DNA of 62,825 bases from assembly GCF_002847525.1 (NCBI RefSeq), contig NZ_PKKM01000010.1:1-62825 (forward strand). Reading direction: 5' to 3'. Under the pieces are notes generated by a model. It was not told the origin of the DNA. It made no database searches and saw only the letters and a list, made by a program, of their open reading frames with translations. Source of the DNA: Schaalia odontolytica (GTDB lineage Bacteria; Actinomycetota; Actinomycetes; Actinomycetales; Actinomycetaceae). This document shows, piece after piece, positions 6,753 through 16,306 of this stretch (position 1 is the first letter of the stretch; each line of letters opens with the position of its first letter). The translations under genes were made by a program, and so were the position numbers.

Positions 6753-8777
6753 TTAGCCTCGGCTGCCGGAGCCCGTGTTGTTACCGTTGTTGTTACCGGA
6801 CTGGCCGCCCTTCGACACCTTCAGCTTGACGCTGGAGTTCTTGTCGACCTTCGAGCCCTCGCCGGGCTCGATGGACAGGACCTGGCCGGCGGGCTGGTTG
6901 CCCGCAACTTCTTCGACGGTGACGTTCAGGCCGAGAGCCTTGAGCTGTGCCTCGGCGTCGTCACGGCCCATCCCAACGACGGTGGGAATCTCCACCTGAG
7001 CGGCCTTGCCACTCGACACGGAGACACCAACGGTGGTGCCCTTCTTGACCTTCGTGCCGGTCGCGGGATCCTGCTCGACGATGCGGTCCTTCTCCTTCTC
7101 GGAGTCGACGCTCGTCACGTTGCCCAGCTCCAGGCCGACGCCCTTCAGGGTGCTACGCGCCTGATCCTGGGTCATGCCCGACAGGTCAGGAACCTCCACC
7201 TGGTCGGAGCCGGAGGACAGGTAGGCGCGGATCGTCTGTCCTGCCTTGACCTTCGAACCCGGCGACGGGTTGGTCTGAGCGACCTTGCCTTCGGGGACGG
7301 TGTCGGAGGCGACCTTGCTGTTATCGAGCTCCCACTTCAGGCCCAGGGCCTCGATCGCCTTGCGGGCGTCGTCGGGGCTCATGCCAACGAGGTTGTCGGG
7401 CAGGGTCACCGAATCGGGACCGGAGGAGATGGTGACGCGAACGGTCGCGCCCTTCTCGGCCTGCGTGCCCGCGGCGGGGTCGGTGGAGGCCACGGAGCCC
7501 TCAGCGACGGTGTCGGAGGCGACCTTGTCGGGGTTGAGCTCCCACGTGAAGCCGGCCTGCTCGATCTGGGTCTTCGCCTCCGCCTGGGTGAGGCCGACGA
7601 CGTTGGGGACCGCGATCGTCTCGGGCTGGGCGGCACTGCGCGTGAGGGCCCACACCGAGCCGCCGATGATGCCAAGCGCGGCGAGTAGCAGGAAGACGAT
7701 GATCGCCGTGCGGCGCTTGCGGGACTTCGAGGCCTCGTCGTCCGCGTCCGCGGTGGCGACTGCAGGCAGCGACGTGGAGGTCGCTGCCATCGCCGGGGCG
7801 GGCGTGCGGTGAGCGACGGCGGCCATCGGAGTGGTCGCAGCGGTCTGGGCGCCAGCCGAGCCGGCGGCGGGCAGAACCTCGGTGGCCCACGAGTCGGCGG
7901 GCGGAGCGCCCACGTCGAGGCCACGGGCCACACGCTGCAGGTCCGCGAGCATTGCCGCGGCGCTCGGGTAACGGTCCTCGCGGTTCTTCGCCAGGGCCTT
8001 CAGCACCACGCGGTCGAGGGAGTCCGGGATGTCGGACAGGATCGACGAGGGAGTGGGCGGGATCTGCTCGACGTGCTGGTATGCGACAGCGACGGCGGAG
8101 TCGCCCTTGAAGGGCGGGCGGCCCGTCAGCAGCTCGAAGAGCACGACGCCCGTCGAGTACAGGTCGGAACGCGCGTCCACGGTTTCGCCGCGAGCCTGCT
8201 CCGGGGAGAGGTACTGGGCGGTGCCGACGACGGCGTTCGTCTGCGTCATCGTGGCCTGCGAGTCCGTCAGGGCGCGCGCGATGCCAAAGTCCATGACCTT
8301 GACCTTGCCGTCCGACGTCAGCATGATGTTGCCGGGCTTGATGTCGCGGTGCACCAGGTGGTTCGCGTGCGAGTACTGGAGGGCGGACAGGACGCCCGAC
8401 ACGATCTCGATGGCCTCGTTGATCGGAACGGCCGTGCCGTCGGAGATCAGGTCCTTGACCGTGTGCCCCTCGACGTACTCCATGACGATGTAGGGCACCG
8501 CGATCGAACGGCCGGTCGCATCCTCGATGATCTCCTCGCCGGTGTCGTAGACGGCGACGATGTTCGGGTGATTCAGAGACGCCGCTGACTGTGCTTCGCG
8601 GCGGAAGCGCGCCTGGAAAATCGAATCCTGCGCCAGGTCGCGCCGCAGCATTTTGATAGCGACGACGCGCGACAGACGAGTGTCGAATCCCAGATGGACT
8701 TCGGCCATGCCGCCGCGCCCGATGAGCGAGCGGACCTCGTATCGGCCAGCTAGACGGTGGGCCATGGGCTCTGCCAT
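6753..8777 (-). CDS. pknB: Serine/threonine protein kinase PknB with four PASTA domains
   Basis: A 674-aa membrane receptor kinase that controls peptidoglycan synthesis and division by sensing muropeptides or lipid II. The kinase domain is at about 13-280 with the glycine loop IGRGGMAEV, Lys42 in VAIKML, catalytic HRD 143-145 and DFG 163-165. The activation loop is Thr-rich before SPEQA. A Pro/Ala linker follows, then a basic stop-transfer and one membrane helix at about 357-378. The extracellular part has four PASTA repeats (about 386-452, 454-520, 522-589, 592-660) and a Gly/Asn tail. It overlaps the upstream kinase by 28 nt and is the last gene of the operon. Confidence 0.97.
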   Translation of the reverse strand: MAEPMAHRLAGRYEVRSLIGRGGMAEVHLGFDTRLSRVVAIKMLRRDLAQDSIFQARFRREAQSAASLNHPNIVAVYDTGEEIIEDATGRSIAVPYIVMEYVEGHTVKDLISDGTAVPINEAIEIVSGVLSALQYSHANHLVHRDIKPGNIMLTSDGKVKVMDFGIARALTDSQATMTQTNAVVGTAQYLSPEQARGETVDARSDLYSTGVVLFELLTGRPPFKGDSAVAVAYQHVEQIPPTPSSILSDIPDSLDRVVLKALAKNREDRYPSAAAMLADLQRVARGLDVGAPPADSWATEVLPAAGSAGAQTAATTPMAAVAHRTPAPAMAATSTSLPAVATADADDEASKSRKRRTAIIVFLLLAALGIIGGSVWALTRSAAQPETIAVPNVVGLTQAEAKTQIEQAGFTWELNPDKVASDTVAEGSVASTDPAAGTQAEKGATVRVTISSGPDSVTLPDNLVGMSPDDARKAIEALGLKWELDNSKVASDTVPEGKVAQTNPSPGSKVKAGQTIRAYLSSGSDQVEVPDLSGMTQDQARSTLKGVGLELGNVTSVDSEKEKDRIVEQDPATGTKVKKGTTVGVSVSSGKAAQVEIPTVVGMGRDDAEAQLKALGLNVTVEEVAGNQPAGQVLSIEPGEGSKVDKNSSVKLKVSKGGQSGNNNGNNTGSGSRG

Positions 8778-10963
8778 GTCCTAACCTCCTCGATAATGTG
8801 TGCCCCCGCACTTGGTTGTATCAGGGAGCCAAGCATGTGTTTGATCGTAATAGCTGTGAGCGCGATCAGCGCAATCACGATGATTGCGATAACTGCCGCG
8901 CGAATAATCTGCCTGGATGCTGGGATGGGTGGTGCGACCACGCTGCGCGAGTATGCGGTCTTGGCCGGCGGGCGTGTCCTGGCAGCCGATCGGGCATCGA
9001 GGTCGTGCCAGCGCGGTCCGCGCGTGGTCTTGTTGGGTCGAGGCTCGTACACGGATCGACGCGGACGAGACGACGGATTGGTGGCCCGAGGCTGGGGGAC
9101 AGTCCCGTAGACGCGGGGCGTCGAGCCGGTTGTGGCGCGCGGCGATGACGCCGTGGCTGATTTTTCCCGGCGAGTCTGCTCGGAGCGGGGTTGGGGGATG
9201 GTGGGAGCGCTGCGCTGGGCGGCCTTGCGCTGTGCCTGTTCGGCTTCGCGTCGGGCGCGCGCTTCTTCGAGCTCGCGCTGACGTTGCTCTTCTTCGCGGG
9301 CGACGCGTGCGCGGCGCTCAGCCTCGGCTGCGTCTTCGGCCTGGCGGTGTGCTGCGCGCTGGCGCAGGCGTTCGGCGAGGGCAGCGCGGCGGTCGTCCGA
9401 GGCGGGGGCTGCGGCAGGAGAAGTCGGCGCGGCTGCGGGTGTGGTGGGTGGCGCGGGAATGGGTGCCTGGCGCGGCGTAGGTGCCGAGGCCCGGGCGGGC
9501 TGTGCGCTCTGCGTGGGCTGTGGAACCTGCGTCGGCTGCGCGGGCGCGGCGTGACGCGGGGTGGAAGCCGTGGTTGGGGCCGCCGGGGCCGCTGCGGGAG
9601 CGGCAGGCGTTGTCGTGCGGTTCACCGTAGATGTGGAACGAGTCGGGATCGGCGCGGAGACTGGTGCCTGAGGGGCGGGGGCCGGAGCTGGCACGGCCGC
9701 ATGGCGCCCGGTCGAGGTCAGCGATTGGACGGCGCCTGAGACGGCGGGAGTGTGCTCGCCGGTGGTCTCGGGGTGTAGGCGGCGTACCCGGGTGGGTGCG
9801 GCAATGGGATGGGAGGTCGGAAGGACCTCGGCCTCGTCGAGGACGCGGGGGACGGCGGCGTGACGGCCCGTGACGGGAATCGCCGAGGAGGAGGGCGCGA
9901 TCGTCGTCGCCTCGTCCAGGACGGGGACGGCGGCATGTCGGCCAGTCGCGGTGCGCGCCTTGGGGGTGAGGCCCGACGGCGGCTGCAGCATGTCCTCGGG
10001 CAGCGTGCGGCGCGTCAGGTGGCGAACCGGCGCGACGATCGGGACCGAGGGCTGGACGGGCGTGCGGACCTCTGCCGGGCGCTGGGCGGCCTTCGGCAGG
10101 GGAAGGGGACGAGGAGTCACGGAGATGCCCATGGCCTTGGCGGCTGCGGCGATCTCGCGCACGGCGGCCGACCCGGACTCGGGGCGCTTCGAGGGGTCCT
10201 TTTCTAGCAGGTGCAGGATGACGTCGGCGAGAGGCTCGGGAACGAAGTCGGGGAGCGGTGGCACGGGGTCGTTGACGTGTGCGAACGCGATGTCGACCTG
10301 CGTTTCGCCGGTGAATGGGCGTTTCCCGGCCGCGGCCTCGTAGGCGATGACGCCGAGGGCGTAGAGGTCGCCGATGGGGGTGGCGACCTCGCCCATAGCC
10401 TGTTCGGGCGGCAGGTACTGGGCGGTGCCCATGACCATGCCCGCGGCGGTCAGGTTCACCTGTCCGGTGGCTCGCGAGATCCCGAAGTCCGTTAGCTTCA
10501 CCATGCCGTCAGGACGAACAATAATGTTCGCGGGCTTGATGTCGCGGTGCACGACGCCCGCGCGCGCGGCAGCGCCCAGCGCCATCGCGACCTGAACGAG
10601 GATCGGCATGAGGTACTCGGGCTCGATGCGGGAGCCGCCGCGCAGGTAATCCGTCAGCGGGTATCCGTCGACGAGCTCCATGATGATCCAGCCGATGCCG
10701 TCTTCTTCGCCTGAATCCTGCGTGTTTGCGATATTCGGGTGCGAGATCGACATCGAGTTACGGGCTTCGAGGCGCAGGCGCGACAGGGACAGCTCCTCGC
10801 CGGCCAGCTCCGGACGCAGGACCTTCGCGGCGACGATGTGTCCGCTGACACGGTCTCGGGCCTTCCAGACCTCGCCCATACCGCCCTGTGCGATCGGGGT
10901 GAGCAGCGTGTAGCGGCCGCCGAGCACTCGCCCGGCGCCTGACGTCATGCGTGGAACACTCAC
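8750..10963 (-). CDS. pknA: Serine/threonine protein kinase, PknA-type, with long disordered region
   Basis: A 737-aa kinase, much longer than the roughly 430-aa mycobacterial PknA. The kinase domain is at about 17-280 with IAQGGMGEV, Lys47, HRD 139-141 and DFG 159-161. Residues about 285-530 are low-complexity Pro/Ala/Thr-rich and contain TGRHAAVP three times. A charged coiled coil at about 535-595 (ERLRQRAAHRQAEDAAEAER) precedes a C-terminal membrane helix and a short outside tail. There are no PASTA domains. The GTG start at 10963 overlaps the pbpA stop. It acts with PknB on cell-shape and division proteins by family analogy. Confidence 0.95.
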   Translation of the reverse strand: MSVPRMTSGAGRVLGGRYTLLTPIAQGGMGEVWKARDRVSGHIVAAKVLRPELAGEELSLSRLRLEARNSMSISHPNIANTQDSGEEDGIGWIIMELVDGYPLTDYLRGGSRIEPEYLMPILVQVAMALGAAARAGVVHRDIKPANIIVRPDGMVKLTDFGISRATGQVNLTAAGMVMGTAQYLPPEQAMGEVATPIGDLYALGVIAYEAAAGKRPFTGETQVDIAFAHVNDPVPPLPDFVPEPLADVILHLLEKDPSKRPESGSAAVREIAAAAKAMGISVTPRPLPLPKAAQRPAEVRTPVQPSVPIVAPVRHLTRRTLPEDMLQPPSGLTPKARTATGRHAAVPVLDEATTIAPSSSAIPVTGRHAAVPRVLDEAEVLPTSHPIAAPTRVRRLHPETTGEHTPAVSGAVQSLTSTGRHAAVPAPAPAPQAPVSAPIPTRSTSTVNRTTTPAAPAAAPAAPTTASTPRHAAPAQPTQVPQPTQSAQPARASAPTPRQAPIPAPPTTPAAAPTSPAAAPASDDRRAALAERLRQRAAHRQAEDAAEAERRARVAREEEQRQRELEEARARREAEQAQRKAAQRSAPTIPQPRSEQTRREKSATASSPRATTGSTPRVYGTVPQPRATNPSSRPRRSVYEPRPNKTTRGPRWHDLDARSAARTRPPAKTAYSRSVVAPPIPASRQIIRAAVIAIIVIALIALTAITIKHMLGSLIQPSAGAHIIEEVRTWQSPWPTV

Positions 10964-12411
10964 TTGAGCCCCGCTTCCAGGACAGCCCGAGCAATCGGAC
11001 CGGCCACGTCGCCGCCGTGCGGAGTGGGGTTGGTGTCGTCGCCCTCGACGAGGACAGCAAAGGCGATGCGTGGGTTATCCGCGGGGGCAAAACCGACGGC
11101 CCAGGCGTTCGCGCGGTCGCCCTCGCCCGTCTCAGCGGTACCGGTCTTGGCGGCCACGGATACGTTCGGCAGGGCCATCGTCGTACCCGTGCCGTAGGGC
11201 TGGGACACGACGGCTTCCATCATCGCGCGCAGCTTCGAGGCCGTTTCGGAGGAGATCGGTCGTCCGGCGTCGGTGGGGGTGGTCGTACGCACGACCTGGT
11301 TGTCGGCATCCACGATCGAGCCGATGAGGTAGGGGGTCATCATCTGGCCGTCGTTCGCGATGGTCTGGGCGACCTGCGCCATCTGCAGAGGCGTCGTCTG
11401 GACTGTGTACTGGCCGATCGAGCTCATCGCGAGCTGTGCAGCATCCGCGTCGGCGGGGAACACGGAGGGGGTCACGGACAGAGGAATCTGCGTCTCGCGT
11501 CCAAATCCGAACCGGTTCGTCACGTCGACAAGCTGTTGGTTCGTCAGCTGCTCGGAAGCCAGTACGAAGGTCGTGTTGCACGAACGGGCGAAGGCCTCGG
11601 TGAGCGTCGGGTTGCCGTCGCCGCAGGTGGAGGACTCGATGTTGGAGACCTCGGTGGCCGTGCCGGGCAGGGTCGTCGACACGGGGGAGGGCATGTGCAT
11701 GTCCGGGTCGGCGAGGCGGTTTTCGATGAGGGCGATCGTTGTGAGGATCTTGAACGTCGAGCCGGGGGCGTAGCGCTCAGAGATCGTGCGGTTGAGCAGA
11801 GGGTTGCTGGGGTCCGAGGAGAGCGCGGAGAATGCGTCGGACACCGCGCCCGCGTCGGAGGAAGCGAGCTGGTTCGGGTCGAAGGTCGGCGCCGAATACA
11901 TCGCTAGGACCGCGCCAGTGCGCGCGTCGAGGGCCACGACGGCACCCTTGCGGTTACCAAGAGCCGCAGCCGCGGCCTTTTGCATGTCCGGGTTCAGCGT
12001 GAGTTCCACGCCGCCGCCCTGGCGGTTCTGTCCCGTCAGGAGGTTACGCAGGCGCTGGCCGAGCAGCGTCTGCGACTGGCCGTCCAGCACGTCCTCCTCG
12101 GCGGCTTCGATACCCGTCGACGCGTTGCCGACGGACGAGAAGTAGCCGGTGACCGAGGCGTATAGGGGCCCCTCGGCGTAAGAGCGCGCGTAGCGCTTGG
12201 AATCGGCCTCGCGTTCGGACGAGGCGATCGCCGTCTTGTCGACGATGATTGGGCCGCGGTCGGTTTCGGCCGCGTGCAGGATCGTGCGCTGGTTGCGCGC
12301 GTCGGCGTTGAGGGAGGATGCGGAGATGAACTGCGTGTTCGTCACGCCCACACCCAGCAGGGCGAACATGAGCAGGACGATGATGAAAATCTTGCGAATC
12401 TGATTGTTCAC
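10960..12411 (-). CDS. pbpA: Penicillin-binding protein PbpA (class B transpeptidase)
   Basis: A 483-aa membrane-anchored D,D-transpeptidase that cross-links peptidoglycan. The N-terminal membrane segment is at about 7-27 and the dimerisation/linker region follows to about 135. The transpeptidase domain has all three motifs: SxxK as Ser218-Lys221 in APGSTFK, SxN as Ser277-Cys278-Asn279, and KTGT at 422-425. It lies 3 nt downstream of rodA, the usual glycosyltransferase partner, and overlaps the pknA start as GTGA. No resistance-type substitution is obvious. Confidence 0.97.
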   Translation of the reverse strand: MNNQIRKIFIIVLLMFALLGVGVTNTQFISASSLNADARNQRTILHAAETDRGPIIVDKTAIASSEREADSKRYARSYAEGPLYASVTGYFSSVGNASTGIEAAEEDVLDGQSQTLLGQRLRNLLTGQNRQGGGVELTLNPDMQKAAAAALGNRKGAVVALDARTGAVLAMYSAPTFDPNQLASSDAGAVSDAFSALSSDPSNPLLNRTISERYAPGSTFKILTTIALIENRLADPDMHMPSPVSTTLPGTATEVSNIESSTCGDGNPTLTEAFARSCNTTFVLASEQLTNQQLVDVTNRFGFGRETQIPLSVTPSVFPADADAAQLAMSSIGQYTVQTTPLQMAQVAQTIANDGQMMTPYLIGSIVDADNQVVRTTTPTDAGRPISSETASKLRAMMEAVVSQPYGTGTTMALPNVSVAAKTGTAETGEGDRANAWAVGFAPADNPRIAFAVLVEGDDTNPTPHGGDVAGPIARAVLEAGLK

Positions 12412-12414
12412 GAC

Positions 12415-13794
12415 TTACTCACCCACTCCCACGGCAGGCTGGATGCCCGAGTTCCACGGCGCGGGGGTCGACGCGGGGCGGCGAGCAGCGTCCGACACGC
12501 GGATCAGCAGGGCGACGGTGATCCACGAGGACACCATTGACGAGCCGCCGGCCGCCAGGAACGGGGCCGTCAGGCCGGTCAGCGGAATAATGCGAGTGAT
12601 GCCGCCGAGCACCACGAACAGCTGAATGGCCAGCGAGAAGCTCAGGCCGGTCGCCAGTAGCTTGCCGAAACCGTCGCGCACCGTCAGCGCCGCACGCAGG
12701 CCGCGCTGAATAAGAATCAGGTACAGGACCAGGATCGCGGCCATGCCGGTCAGGCCCAGTTCCTCCGCGAAGGAGGACAGGATGAAGTCCGAGTTCGCCA
12801 GCGGCACCAGCTGCGGGTATCCGCGGCCCCACCCAGTACCCATGAGACCACCGGAAGCCTGGCCGAACAGACCCTGGACGAGCTGGTAGGACCCGCGGTC
12901 GTACACCTCGGGGTCGAGGGCGTTAAGCCAGATGTTGAAGCGCGTCTGCACGTGGCTGAAAGACTTGACAGCCACGAGGACGGCGGGCACGAAGAGCGTG
13001 AAGCCGATGACCAGCCACGACACGCGGTTCGTGGCAACGTACAGCATCGCGACGAAGAGACCGAAGAACAGCAGCGAGGTGCCGAGGTCGCGCTGCAGGA
13101 CGAGGATTGCGATGCCGATCAGCCACACGACCATGATCGGGCCGAGGTCTCGGGCGCGCGGAAGGCGCATGCCGAGGAACTTGCGGCCACCGATCGCCAG
13201 GTTGTCGCGGTTCGTCACGAGGTACCCGGCGAAGAAGATCGCCAGGGTGATCTTCACGAGCTCGCCAGGCTGGACGGAGATGGGCCCCAGGTGAATCCAG
13301 ACGCGCGCGCCGAAGGTTTCCTGGCCGAGGCCCGGAATCATCGGCAGGAGCAGCAGGAAGAGCGACAGTGCACCGAAGGTGTAGGTGTAGCGGCGCAGCA
13401 TGCGGTGGTCGCGCAGCGTGATCAAAATGATCGCGGCGATAATGATCGCGATGCCCACGAAGAGGGCCTGGCGGAAGCCGACCACGGCCTCGTCCCTGCG
13501 GGCGTACGACAGGTCCAGCCGGTAGATCATCGCCAGCCCGAGGCCCGTCAGCGCCACCGCGACCGGGAGGATCACGGGGTCCGCGTAGGGCGCCAGGAAG
13601 TGCACGCCGACCTCGGCGATGATGGCGATGGCCACCAGGACGCCGACCTGCGTGAGCAGGTTCGCGGGGATCTCCCCCGTGTAGTTCAGCGACGTGAGCA
13701 CGTACCCGGCGATGCCGACCGCCAGGGCCAACCCCATGAGGGTCAGCTCCAGGAAGCGGCGAGGCCGGGCGGGCGCGATCGATACGGTAGCCAT
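12415..13794 (-). CDS. rodA: SEDS peptidoglycan glycosyltransferase (RodA/FtsW family)
   Basis: A 459-aa polytopic membrane protein with about ten hydrophobic segments that polymerises lipid II into glycan strands. The family block GTDLGTS-like (here LQRDLGTSLLFFGLF), the conserved QPGELVK segment (IHLGPISVQPGELVKI) and the C-terminal GGITRIIPLTGLTAPFLAAGGSS signature are all visible. It pairs with the class B PBP encoded next to it. The start overlaps the pstP stop (TAATG). The gene is called rodA from operon position; FtsW is the alternative name for the same family. Confidence 0.96.
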   Translation of the reverse strand: MATVSIAPARPRRFLELTLMGLALAVGIAGYVLTSLNYTGEIPANLLTQVGVLVAIAIIAEVGVHFLAPYADPVILPVAVALTGLGLAMIYRLDLSYARRDEAVVGFRQALFVGIAIIIAAIILITLRDHRMLRRYTYTFGALSLFLLLLPMIPGLGQETFGARVWIHLGPISVQPGELVKITLAIFFAGYLVTNRDNLAIGGRKFLGMRLPRARDLGPIMVVWLIGIAILVLQRDLGTSLLFFGLFVAMLYVATNRVSWLVIGFTLFVPAVLVAVKSFSHVQTRFNIWLNALDPEVYDRGSYQLVQGLFGQASGGLMGTGWGRGYPQLVPLANSDFILSSFAEELGLTGMAAILVLYLILIQRGLRAALTVRDGFGKLLATGLSFSLAIQLFVVLGGITRIIPLTGLTAPFLAAGGSSMVSSWITVALLIRVSDAARRPASTPAPWNSGIQPAVGVGE

Positions 13795-15095
13795 TACGAG
13801 GCGCCCCCACTCTGCGCCCCGGATTGGGGCGTGCCGGACTGCGGCATGCCCGACTGGGTCGTCGAGGACGAGGGGGACGACACGTTGTCGGCCACGGAGC
13901 GCTTGAGGCCCTCGATGTAGGAGTCAATGTCGGCTCGCGAAGAGCGCAGCACCGGAGTATCGAGGCGCTGGCGGTCGACGGGGGACAAGTCGGCGAGGGC
14001 CACGTTCGAGACCTCAACCGCGTGCGATAGCTGCCAGGGTCCAATCGACTGAGGAATGCCCTGGTAGATGACGACGTAGCCGTCCTGGCCGATCGCGTAG
14101 TACTGGGTCTGCGTCCACTTCCACGACATCCACGAGGCCGCGACGACGAGGACCGTCACGAGCGAGACGAAGACGGGGGTCCACCAGGAAGAACGAGGCT
14201 TGAGCTCGATGGGGGCCTCGTCCTCGTCGGAGATGATGTCGGAGGAGGCCGAACCCAGGGCGGCCGCGCGAGCAGCCGCGCCGTCGCCTCCGCGGGACTT
14301 GGCGTTGCGGTCGATGGCCGCGGCGCCCACGATCTGCGGGGGAGCGGGCGGGAACGTGCCGGCGGGAACGATGTCCGCGATGACGCACGTGATGTTGTCG
14401 GGGCCGCCGGCCAGGAGGGCCAGGCGGATGAGTTCTTCGGCGCACTCGCCCGGATCCTTGATGTCGGCCATGACCTGGCCGATCGTCTCGGGGGAGACGA
14501 GGCCGGACAGGCCGTCGGAGCACAGCATCCAGCGGTCGCCGACGACGGCCTCGCGGATCGTCTCGTCGGGGGCCACGTCGGCCTGCGCGTCGCCGAGGAT
14601 CTTCAGGACGACGTTGCGGTTGGGGTGGTGCTCGGCTTCCTCGGGCGTGATCTGGCCGGTGTCGACCAGGTACTGCACGAAGGAGTGGTCGGTCGTGACC
14701 TGGGTCAGCGTGTCGCCGCGCAGCACGTAGGCGCGCGAGTCGCCGATGTGGACCATTGCGAGGCGGTTGCCGGAGCGCATGAGCGCGATGCAGGTGGTGC
14801 CCAGGCCCTCGAGGTCGCGGTCGCGGCTCGAGCGGTCGGTGAGCTCCTCGTGCGCGTCGAGGAGGGCCTCGCGCAGGAGGGGGAGCATCGAGTCGGCCGG
14901 GTGCGAGTCCGTGTCGAGGGGGACGAGGTGCGCGAGGGCCACCGAGGAGGCGATGTCGCCGCCCGCGGGGCCGCCCATGCCGTCGGCAAGGACCAGCAGG
15001 TTCGCGCCGGCGTAGCCGGAGTCCTGGTTGTTGGAACGCACGAGGCCCACATCGGAGCGGGCAGCGTAGTGGAATTGAACCGCGTTTCCTGACAT
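13794..15095 (-). CDS. pstP: PP2C-family Ser/Thr phosphatase PstP
   Basis: A 433-aa membrane phosphatase that reverses PknA/PknB phosphorylation. The PP2C domain at about 5-240 has metal-binding motifs RSNNQDS (20-26), LADGMGG with Asp38, GDSRAY, SDGLSGLV and GGPDNIT. A linker with an acidic stretch is followed by one membrane helix at about 300-320 and an extracellular domain ending in Ser/Gly/Gln repeats. The ATG at 15095 (MSGNAVQFHY) is chosen over an upstream in-frame ATG because it lies one base after the fhaB stop. Confidence 0.95.
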   Translation of the reverse strand: MSGNAVQFHYAARSDVGLVRSNNQDSGYAGANLLVLADGMGGPAGGDIASSVALAHLVPLDTDSHPADSMLPLLREALLDAHEELTDRSSRDRDLEGLGTTCIALMRSGNRLAMVHIGDSRAYVLRGDTLTQVTTDHSFVQYLVDTGQITPEEAEHHPNRNVVLKILGDAQADVAPDETIREAVVGDRWMLCSDGLSGLVSPETIGQVMADIKDPGECAEELIRLALLAGGPDNITCVIADIVPAGTFPPAPPQIVGAAAIDRNAKSRGGDGAAARAAALGSASSDIISDEDEAPIELKPRSSWWTPVFVSLVTVLVVAASWMSWKWTQTQYYAIGQDGYVVIYQGIPQSIGPWQLSHAVEVSNVALADLSPVDRQRLDTPVLRSSRADIDSYIEGLKRSVADNVSSPSSSTTQSGMPQSGTPQSGAQSGGAS

Positions 15096-15096
15096 A

Positions 15097-15600
15097 TCAA
15101 CCCACCAATTCGAGAGTCGTCTGGCCGATGCGGATGACGTCACCGATCTTGAGCTGGCGCGGACTGCTCAGGCGCTCGTCGTCGATGAAGGTGCCGTTAC
15201 GGCTGGAGAGGTCTTCGATCCACCAGCCGTCGGACTGGGGGGTGAGTGCCGCGTGGCGGCTGGACGCGTACTCGTCTTCGAGCACGAGGGTGCACGCGGG
15301 GGAGCGGCCGATGACGATGGGGGCTTCGCCGAGGGGCAGCATGGTGCCCACGAGGGGGCCGCCGGTCACCAGGAGGTCCTTGGGGGCCAGCGGGTTCGTG
15401 GAGGTGCGCTTCTTGTTGTCCTTGCGCTTCTCTCGGGAGGCTTTGCGGCGTGACGTGGCCTTGTCGCGTCCCTTGCCGCGCGGGGTTACGACGGTGCCGA
15501 AGATGTCGCGTCGCAGCGTGTTGACGGCCGCGAGCACGAGGAGCCACAGCAGCACCAGGAACCCGATGCGGAAAACGGTAAATGCGAGGTCAGTGGTCAC
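15097..15600 (-). CDS. fhaB: FHA-domain protein FhaB (FipA-type), membrane-anchored
   Basis: A 167-aa protein. The N-terminal membrane helix (about 6-28) is followed by a very basic linker (KGRDKATSRRKASREKRK) and an FHA phosphothreonine-binding domain at about 80-165, with IVIGRSPACTLVLED, SSRHA and SSRNGTFIDD. In mycobacteria the homologue links PknA/PknB signalling to the divisome. The GTG start at 15600 was chosen: it has a GGAG SD nine bases upstream and lies right at the fhaA stop, whereas longer in-frame starts would run well into fhaA. Confidence 0.9.
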   Translation of the reverse strand: MTTDLAFTVFRIGFLVLLWLLVLAAVNTLRRDIFGTVVTPRGKGRDKATSRRKASREKRKDNKKRTSTNPLAPKDLLVTGGPLVGTMLPLGEAPIVIGRSPACTLVLEDEYASSRHAALTPQSDGWWIEDLSSRNGTFIDDERLSSPRQLKIGDVIRIGQTTLELVG

Positions 15601-15604
15601 TTCA

Positions 15605-16306
15605 TTAAACTCCGCTCTGGTCTGGGTGCGTCCAGAAGAGGATCTTGGTGCGTCCGATGACGATCTGGTTGCCGTCGAGCAGGGTTGCTGCGTCGATGCG
15701 GTGGCCTTCGACGAAGGAGCCGTTGGTGGAGCCCAGATCGGTCGCAATGACGCCGGTGGGCGTGATGCGCAGTTCGAGGTGGCGGCGCGAGACGCCCGAG
15801 TCGTTGACGACGATGTCGGCTTCGGAGCCGCGTCCGATGACGGTCACGGGCTCGGTGAGCAGCCACTTTTCGCCGTCGACGTCGATGATGGGGTGCTCGG
15901 GGGATGCGGACGAGGCCGTGGCGGGGGCGGCGGGGCCCCGGCGGTTTTCGGCGTCGACCTTGAGGGTGCCGCTGGGCTCGGAGGCGTCCGCGATGAACTC
16001 GATCGTGACGGGGCCGAGGAGAGAGTAGCTGTTCGCCGCGGCGTGCTCGGTGGCCTGCTGGGCGAACTCGTCGGCGAGGACGTCGAGGGACGCCTCGAGG
16101 GAGGTGAGGTCGGTGCGCGAGGCGTAGACCGAGAAGTGGTTCGCGGCAATGATGCGCGAGGCGGAGACTTCCTGGACGGATTCGTCCATGGCGCGGCGGA
16201 TCGCCGTGGTGATATCCACGGGCTTGATCCCCGACCGGAACACGCGCGAGAAGGCGCCGTTGACGCCTCTCTCGACGGCGCTCTCGAAGCGGTCGAAGAT
16301 GCTCAT
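15605..16306 (-). CDS. fhaA: FHA-domain protein FhaA (DUF3662 plus FHA)
   Basis: A 233-aa cytosolic adaptor and first gene of the operon. The N-terminal DUF3662 domain (about 1-115) begins MSIFDRFESAVERGVNGAF, typical of FhaA. A short linker precedes the FHA domain (about 150-230) with VIGRGSEADIVVNDSGVSRRHLEL and DLGSTNGSFVEG. FhaA binds phosphorylated partners such as the pseudokinase region of MviN in mycobacteria. It is shorter than the mycobacterial protein because the low-complexity linker is reduced. A promoter for the whole operon should lie in 16307-16400. Confidence 0.95.
   Translation of the reverse strand: MSIFDRFESAVERGVNGAFSRVFRSGIKPVDITTAIRRAMDESVQEVSASRIIAANHFSVYASRTDLTSLEASLDVLADEFAQQATEHAAANSYSLLGPVTIEFIADASEPSGTLKVDAENRRGPAAPATASSASPEHPIIDVDGEKWLLTEPVTVIGRGSEADIVVNDSGVSRRHLELRITPTGVIATDLGSTNGSFVEGHRIDAATLLDGNQIVIGRTKILFWTHPDQSGV

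Noticed and set aside
6408..7688. 426-aa plus-strand ORF opposite pknB
   Set aside because: It starts in the GGATAGG array and runs antisense to the PASTA region of pknB. The composition is that of the complement of a high-GC gene, with no domain and no SD.
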